Source: a bacterium
GTDB taxonomy: Bacteria > Patescibacteriota > Minisyncoccia > Phycocordibacterales > 1-14-0-10-42-12
Length of the DNA: 8,356 nt
Direction: 5' to 3'
NCBI GenBank assembly: GCA_030432135.1
Contig: JAUIHD010000015.1
Location: 1-8,356 of the forward strand
In this document: positions 5,297-8,356 of the stretch, in pieces
Layout: each line of letters opens with the position of its first letter
How positions within the stretch are numbered: the first letter of the stretch is position 1
Notes under the pieces: model-generated
Database searches by the model: none
Told to the model about the DNA's origin: nothing
Seen by the model: the letters and a program-made list of their open reading frames with translations, nothing else
Position numbers and translations under genes: made by a program

Positions 5297-5425
5297 TAGG
5301 TGGGACTCGGATGGCTAATGCTGCCTGTCGGGGGACTGGGTGGCTACATGCCGCTTACCAGGGCCCGGGTCCTACCATCTCTTTGTGGCGCACGTTGCTT
5401 GCAACGCGCGCCCATTTTCATTTAT
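5297..5425 (+). ncRNA. Unassigned compact structured RNA upstream of rpsU
   Basis: This G+C-rich stretch has no ORF of note and folds well by eye. P1 pairs GGTGGGACTCGG (5299-5310) with CCGGGTCCTACC (5365-5376): 12 pairs, two of them G-U. Inside it are P2 (ATGGC 5311-5315 with GCC-T-GT 5323-5328, loop TAATGCT) and P3 (CTGG-GTGGC 5336-5344 with GCCGC-TTA-CCAG 5350-5361, loop TACAT), joined by a G-rich linker (5329-5335). An intrinsic terminator ends the unit at about 5425, so the transcript is about 125 nt. The two hairpins lie in related sequence units 30 nt apart. I cannot match it to SRP RNA, 6S RNA, RNase P RNA, tmRNA, 5S rRNA or a riboswitch I know. It may be an independent small RNA or a cis-acting leader of rpsU; a separate promoter-like site for rpsU slightly favours independence. 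Confidence 0.7.
5387..5425 (+). terminator. Intrinsic terminator of the structured RNA
   Basis: GGCGC-A-CGTTG (5387-5397) pairs with CAACG-C-GCGCC (5402-5412) around a CTTG loop: ten pairs with one A/C mismatch. A T-rich tail (TTTTCATTTATT) follows from 5415. It ends the small RNA and can also stop transcripts arriving from lepB and the HisRS-like gene. Confidence 0.85.
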
Positions 5426-5429
5426 TAAT

Positions 5430-5458
5430 TTGCCCAAAATAGGGCTCTATGGTACTAT
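5430..5458 (+). promoter_or_regulatory. Candidate rpsU promoter, probably leaderless
   Basis: TTGCCC (5430-5435) and TACTAT (5453-5458) are separated by 17 bases, and the -10 box ends ten bases before the rpsU ATG. Transcription would begin zero to four bases before the start codon. The hexamers are only moderate matches, so this is tentative. Confidence 0.35.
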
Positions 5459-5468
5459 CTTCCCCACT

Positions 5469-5711
5469 ATGGCAACAAATGTCGAAATAGTAAAAACAGG
5501 AAACGAGCACAACGGAAGCATACTTCGTCGATTTACAAAGAAAATCCAGCGGTCTGGCCTTGTTCAAGCTGTCCGTGGACGTCGATACGCACAACGCAAG
5601 CCGTCTGACTTCACAAAGAAAAAAGGTGCCCTCAAGATGATCGAGAGACGAAATGAGATCAAAAAAATGATCAAGCTCGGAAAACTTGCTGAAAAAACTC
5701 CTCGTAAGTAA
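5469..5711 (+). CDS. rpsU: Ribosomal protein bS21
   Basis: An 80-residue, very basic protein that matches bS21 of the small ribosomal subunit, which sits near the 3' end of 16S rRNA and the mRNA exit channel and helps initiation. The family core is visible as GNEHNGSILRRFTKKIQRSG (11-30), then VRGRRYAQRKPSDFTKKK (35-52). A Lys/Arg-rich tail (about 53-80) extends past the core, which is normal for long S21 variants. The ATG at 5469 is the first in frame, and an earlier in-frame start at 5340 would run into the structured RNA and terminator. There is no Shine-Dalgarno; TTCCCC lies where one would be expected. ybeY follows 14 bases after the stop, so rpsU-ybeY are probably one transcript. bS21 acts near the anti-Shine-Dalgarno, which is of interest in a region where genes lack Shine-Dalgarno sites. 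Confidence 0.93.
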   Translation: MATNVEIVKTGNEHNGSILRRFTKKIQRSGLVQAVRGRRYAQRKPSDFTKKKGALKMIERRNEIKKMIKLGKLAEKTPRK

Positions 5712-5725
5712 TTTCACTCTTCTAT

Positions 5726-6118
5726 ATGAAAATGGAAGATACATTTTCAGTTAGAAACACGACGCGAACTAAAGCGCCGTCTTTACCATATAAAGAAATC
5801 AAGGAAAAAGTACTTGGTAACACATACGACCTTTCTCTCGCTTTTATCGGAAGGACCCGTGCACAAAATCTCAATAAGCAACTCAGAGGAAAAGATAAAC
5901 CTGCAAATGTGCTTTCCTTTGAACTTTCAGAAAAAAGTGGCGAGGTCACCCTATGTCTCGATACGATAAAAAAAGAAGCACCGAAGTTTGATCACACATT
6001 TAAAAAACATGTTGGATATTTGTTTATCCACGGCTTATTTCATTTGAAGGGTATGGACCACGGTAGTAGAATGGAGAGTGAGGAACGACGCATTATGAAA
6101 GCGTTTAACTTGCTTTAA
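5726..6118 (+). CDS. ybeY: Endoribonuclease YbeY, rRNA maturation factor
   Basis: A 130-residue protein of the YbeY/UPF0054 family, a zinc-dependent single-strand endoribonuclease involved in 16S rRNA 3'-end maturation and ribosome quality control. The diagnostic metal motif HGLFHLKGMDH (102-112) provides three histidines (102, 106, 112). The family segment normally reading TDVLSFP appears as KPANVLSFEL (58-67). An Arg in IGRTRAQNLNKQLRGKD (41-57) lies where the family has a conserved basic helix. The length is slightly below the usual 150 or so residues, mainly from a short N-terminus, as in other compact genomes. Two possible ATGs (5726 and 5732) differ by two residues, and neither has a Shine-Dalgarno. 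Its place right after rpsU links two small-subunit functions, and ftsA follows after 64 bases. Confidence 0.93.
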   Translation: MKMEDTFSVRNTTRTKAPSLPYKEIKEKVLGNTYDLSLAFIGRTRAQNLNKQLRGKDKPANVLSFELSEKSGEVTLCLDTIKKEAPKFDHTFKKHVGYLFIHGLFHLKGMDHGSRMESEERRIMKAFNLL

Positions 6119-6145
6119 GTTGCATATGTCGATCCTATAGTCTCT

Positions 6146-6167
6146 CCACAGGAGAAATACCCTGTGG
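6146..6167 (+). other. Hairpin between ybeY and ftsA
   Basis: CCACAGG (6146-6152) pairs with CCTGTGG (6161-6167) around an eight-base loop. The T-rich stretch that follows (TGCTTAGTTTATTTT) is broken, so this could be a weak terminator of ybeY or part of the ftsA leader. AGGAG at 6150-6154 lies inside the hairpin but 28 bases from the ftsA ATG, too far to act as its Shine-Dalgarno. TATAGT (6136-6141) just upstream is -10-like, without a convincing -35. Confidence 0.4.
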
Positions 6168-6182
6168 TGCTTAGTTTATTTT

Positions 6183-7370
6183 ATGGCACAAGAAATAGCA
6201 GTAGGAATAGATATAGGAACATACGGTGTAAAAACCGTTATTGCACTTAATAATAAAAATGCCAATAAAAAATCTACACGGATTATTGGTACAGGAATTT
6301 CTGAGTCAAAAGGATTGCGTCACGGATACATAATCAATAAAGGTGAGGTTACGCAAAGTATCAGACAGGCAGTACGCCAAGCATCAAAGGCGGCAAACGA
6401 TTTTCCTGTAAAGCGTGCTTTTGTTTCAATGGGTGGCATTGGACTGTCTAGCTACGTCTCTATCGGTACTTCAGTCGTAAGCAAAGCTGATCTTGAGATT
6501 ACTGAAGAAAATGTAACTGAGGCACTTAAAGAAGCAGAAAGCTCTATCCCCCAAGCCGTCTCTATAAACAAAAAAATAATCCACTCAATCCCTATCCAAT
6601 ACCGTATTGATGGAAAACCTACACTAGGAAATCCAGAAGGGCTTAAGGGGACACGACTCGAAGCACGTGTACTTTTTATTATGTGTTTGGAAAATCACCT
6701 AAACGACCTTATTGAAGCAGTGGAAGACGCGGGAGTTATGGTTACAGACGTCATGGCCAGCCCAATTGCTGGCTCTTTTGTTTCCTTAAGTAAAACTCAA
6801 AAAATTGCTGGCTGTGTACTTGCAAATATCGGGTCAGAAACACTTTCAATCGTTGTGTATGAAAACGGCATCCCTATTTCTCTCGAAGTATTCCCTATCG
6901 GCTCAACTGATATCACAAACGATATTGCCCTAGGACTTAAAGTCCCCCTCGAAGAAGCAGAGAGTATTAAGCTTGGTAGCGTGACAAGCACACATTACTC
7001 CCGAAAGAAACTCGATGAGATTATTAACGCTCGTCTCTCTGATATGTTTGAACTTATTGAAGCTCATCTGAAAAAGATCGGCCGAAGCGGCCTCCTGCCT
7101 GCTGGCGTCATTATTACTGGTGGCGGGTCTGGTATTGGCAAAATAGAAGATATTGCACGAGACTCTCTTAAGATACCTTCCATGAGCGGCAAGCTCGAGA
7201 TCGCAAATGGTGGAAATATCCAAGACTCTTCTTGGTCTGTCGCGTACGGACTTGCGCTTGCTGCCCTTCTCTCTGAAGACGAATCTTCACTTGCGGGCAT
7301 AAGTGTAGGTAAAATTTTTAAAAAAATATGGAACGGATTTATCCGTTGGATCAAACAATTCCTCCCATAA
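6183..7370 (+). CDS. ftsA: Cell division protein FtsA
   Basis: A 395-residue actin-like ATPase that tethers FtsZ filaments to the membrane and recruits the divisome. The phosphate-1 loop is VGIDIGTYGVKTVIAL (7-22). The FtsA-specific 1C/SHS2 region spans roughly 80-165, and the adenosine motif is ITGGGSGIG (311-319). The C-terminal amphipathic membrane-targeting helix is clear at 377-394 (KIFKKIWNGFIRWIKQFL). The phosphate-2 segment reads LANIGSETLSIVVY (213-226), with Asn215 where most actin-fold proteins have Asp; this may be a lineage feature and its effect on ATP hydrolysis is unknown. The ATG at 6183 has no nearby Shine-Dalgarno. ftsZ follows after 176 bases, the classical ftsA-ftsZ order. 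Length and all main domains are normal for the family. Confidence 0.96.
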   Translation: MAQEIAVGIDIGTYGVKTVIALNNKNANKKSTRIIGTGISESKGLRHGYIINKGEVTQSIRQAVRQASKAANDFPVKRAFVSMGGIGLSSYVSIGTSVVSKADLEITEENVTEALKEAESSIPQAVSINKKIIHSIPIQYRIDGKPTLGNPEGLKGTRLEARVLFIMCLENHLNDLIEAVEDAGVMVTDVMASPIAGSFVSLSKTQKIAGCVLANIGSETLSIVVYENGIPISLEVFPIGSTDITNDIALGLKVPLEEAESIKLGSVTSTHYSRKKLDEIINARLSDMFELIEAHLKKIGRSGLLPAGVIITGGGSGIGKIEDIARDSLKIPSMSGKLEIANGGNIQDSSWSVAYGLALAALLSEDESSLAGISVGKIFKKIWNGFIRWIKQFLP

Positions 7371-7546
7371 TCTGTCTATACTCTTTTATAAGGCCTTACA
7401 ATAGATAATACGAACCTGCAATATCTATCCCGTCAATATGTAAAGCCATATTTCTTTGTTACTATGGTCAGTAACTAGTGGTTCTGTCACGTACAGAAAT
7501 GTCTTTATATATAGCCCTAGTGTGAATATATAACCTTATACTTTTT
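7371..7546 (+). promoter_or_regulatory. ftsA-ftsZ spacer with inverted repeats and A+T-rich promoter-like boxes
   Basis: This 176-base gap holds no ORF. It contains the palindrome TAAGGCCTTA (7388-7397) and three small inverted repeats: ATAGATA/TATCTAT (7401-7407 with 7422-7428), GTTACT/AGTAAC (7458-7463 with 7470-7475) and TTCTGT/ACAGAA (7482-7487 with 7493-7498). A+T-rich boxes follow, TTTATA (7504-7509) and TATATA (7527-7532) 17 bases apart, and TATACT (7537-7542) four bases before the ftsZ ATG. CTAGTG occurs at 7475-7480 and 7517-7522. The gap probably holds a separate ftsZ promoter and leader. No strong terminator after ftsA is visible. Confidence 0.35.
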
Positions 7547-8356
7547 ATGCCTCAAAAGATAAAACCTGAAGTTGAATCATTCGCACGAATCAAAGTACTT
7601 GGTGTTGGTGGTTCAGGAAAAAATGCAGTCAACCATATGGTAAGTTCAAAAGTCACTGGTGTTGACTTTATCGTAGTAAACACAGATGCGCAGGACTTAC
7701 ACAACTCTCTTGCCAAGAAAAAAATCCATATCGGTAAAAATCTTACTCGAGGACTGGGAACTGGAATGAATCCTGAAGTTGGAAAGCGTGCAGTTGAAGA
7801 AACAAAAGAGGAAATTCAAGAAGCTCTTAAGGGAACCGATATGGCGTTTATCGCTTGTGGACTTGGTGGTGGAACTGGAACAGGTGCCGCACCCGTTATA
7901 GCAAAAACAGCACGTGAACTTGATTCACTTACTGTAGCGGTTGTTACAAAACCTTTTTCTTTTGAAGGAACACAGCGAATGCGGCTTGCAGAAAAAGGAC
8001 TCGACGAGCTATCAAAATCAGTGGATGCTATTATCGTCATTCCAAACGACCGCCTTCTTGCTACTATCGATAAGGAAACAACTGCTCGAAACGCATTTGC
8101 CATCTGTGACGACGTGCTCAAATCAGCTGTAGAAGGTATTTCAGACCTCATTACCACTCCAGGTATCATCAACATCGACTTTGCAGACATTAAAGCTATC
8201 ATGGCTGACGCAGGGCCAGCACTTATGGGTATCGGTAAAGCAACGGGAGATAACCGAGCAGAAGAGGCCGCTCGAGCAGCTATTAATTCCCCCCTACTTG
8301 AACTCTCTGTCTCAGGCGCACGCGGAGTCCTCTTCTCTATTGCCGGCGGCGAAGAC
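7547..8356 (+). CDS. ftsZ: Cell division protein FtsZ, partial at the right edge
   Basis: The first 270 residues of FtsZ, the tubulin-like GTPase that forms the division ring; the frame is open to the last base of the window. After a short N-terminus come [15 protein letters not shown] (17-31), the T3-type VNTDAQDL, and the tubulin signature GGGTGTG (107-113) that binds GTP phosphates. The catalytic T7 loop is NIDFADI (209-215) with Asp211 and Asp214. GPALMGIG (223-230) and the start of the C-terminal domain (AINSPLLE, then [15 protein letters not shown]) are also typical. All GTPase residues are present, so it should be active. The C-terminal linker and the peptide that contacts FtsA are outside the window. 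No Shine-Dalgarno sequence precedes the ATG at 7547; an A+T-rich -10-like box lies just upstream. Confidence 0.97.
   Translation, partial: MPQKIKPEVESFARIKVLGVGGSGKNAVNHMVSSKVTGVDFIVVNTDAQDLHNSLAKKKIHIGKNLTRGLGTGMNPEVGKRAVEETKEEIQEALKGTDMAFIACGLGGGTGTGAAPVIAKTARELDSLTVAVVTKPFSFEGTQRMRLAEKGLDELSKSVDAIIVIPNDRLLATIDKETTARNAFAICDDVLKSAVEGISDLITTPGIINIDFADIKAIMADAGPALMGIGKATGDNRAEEAARAAINSPLLELSVSGARGVLFSIAGGED

Noticed and set aside
5297..5425. SRP (4.5S) RNA or other universal RNA
   Set aside because: A short stretch (CTTACCAGG, GGGTCC) recalls 4.5S RNA, and the two-hairpin layout vaguely recalls an SRP Alu domain. The conserved GGAAG/AGCAGCC S-domain core is absent on both strands. No 5S, tmRNA, 6S or RNase P signature was found either.
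1..8356. CRISPR arrays, insertion sequences, tRNA genes, prophage
   Set aside because: No regularly spaced repeats, transposase-like ORFs, terminal inverted repeats, tRNA cloverleafs or phage structural genes are visible on either strand.

Overview
The window looks like chromosomal DNA of an ultra-small bacterium of the Candidate Phyla Radiation (Patescibacteria, Parcubacteria-like). This rests on family resemblance and not on a database search. The signs are compact genes, an A+T-leaning composition, an MBL-fold protein of the GPGEYE type, a divergent histidyl-tRNA-synthetase-like gene, an rpsU-ybeY-ftsA-ftsZ order, and an almost complete lack of Shine-Dalgarno sequences. Every intact gene ends in TAA or TAG, and no reassigned stop codon is needed to read the genes.

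Layout. Bases 1-1000 are on the minus strand: a promoter-like site pointing out of the left edge, a small single-span membrane protein, and an MBL-fold protein lacking most metal ligands. A divergent spacer of about 200 bases carries a promoter and leader hairpin for a four-domain S1 RNA-binding protein (1187-2332), which ends at a strong 15-bp terminator. Next comes an isolated, visibly G+C-richer gene of unknown function (2480-2794). It has the only strong Shine-Dalgarno site of the window, possibly a seven-codon leader ORF, and a terminator shared with the converging pth gene. The pth gene (minus strand) is interrupted by an in-frame TAA about two thirds of the way along. Divergent from it are lepB (signal peptidase I) and, one base later, a HisRS-like gene split by a +1 frame change. 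From 5263 a consensus -35 element starts a compact, G+C-rich structured RNA ending in a terminator. It is followed by rpsU (bS21), ybeY, ftsA and the first 270 codons of ftsZ, which runs off the right edge.

Functionally this is a housekeeping region: translation (S1, bS21, Pth, the HisRS-like protein), rRNA maturation (YbeY), protein export (LepB) and cell division (FtsA, FtsZ). The points most worth a second look are the unassigned structured RNA at about 5297-5425 with two 30-nt-spaced related hairpin units, the two broken translation genes, the orphan gene at 2480-2794, and the recurrent spacing of -10-like boxes 7-10 bases before start codons, which suggests leaderless mRNAs.
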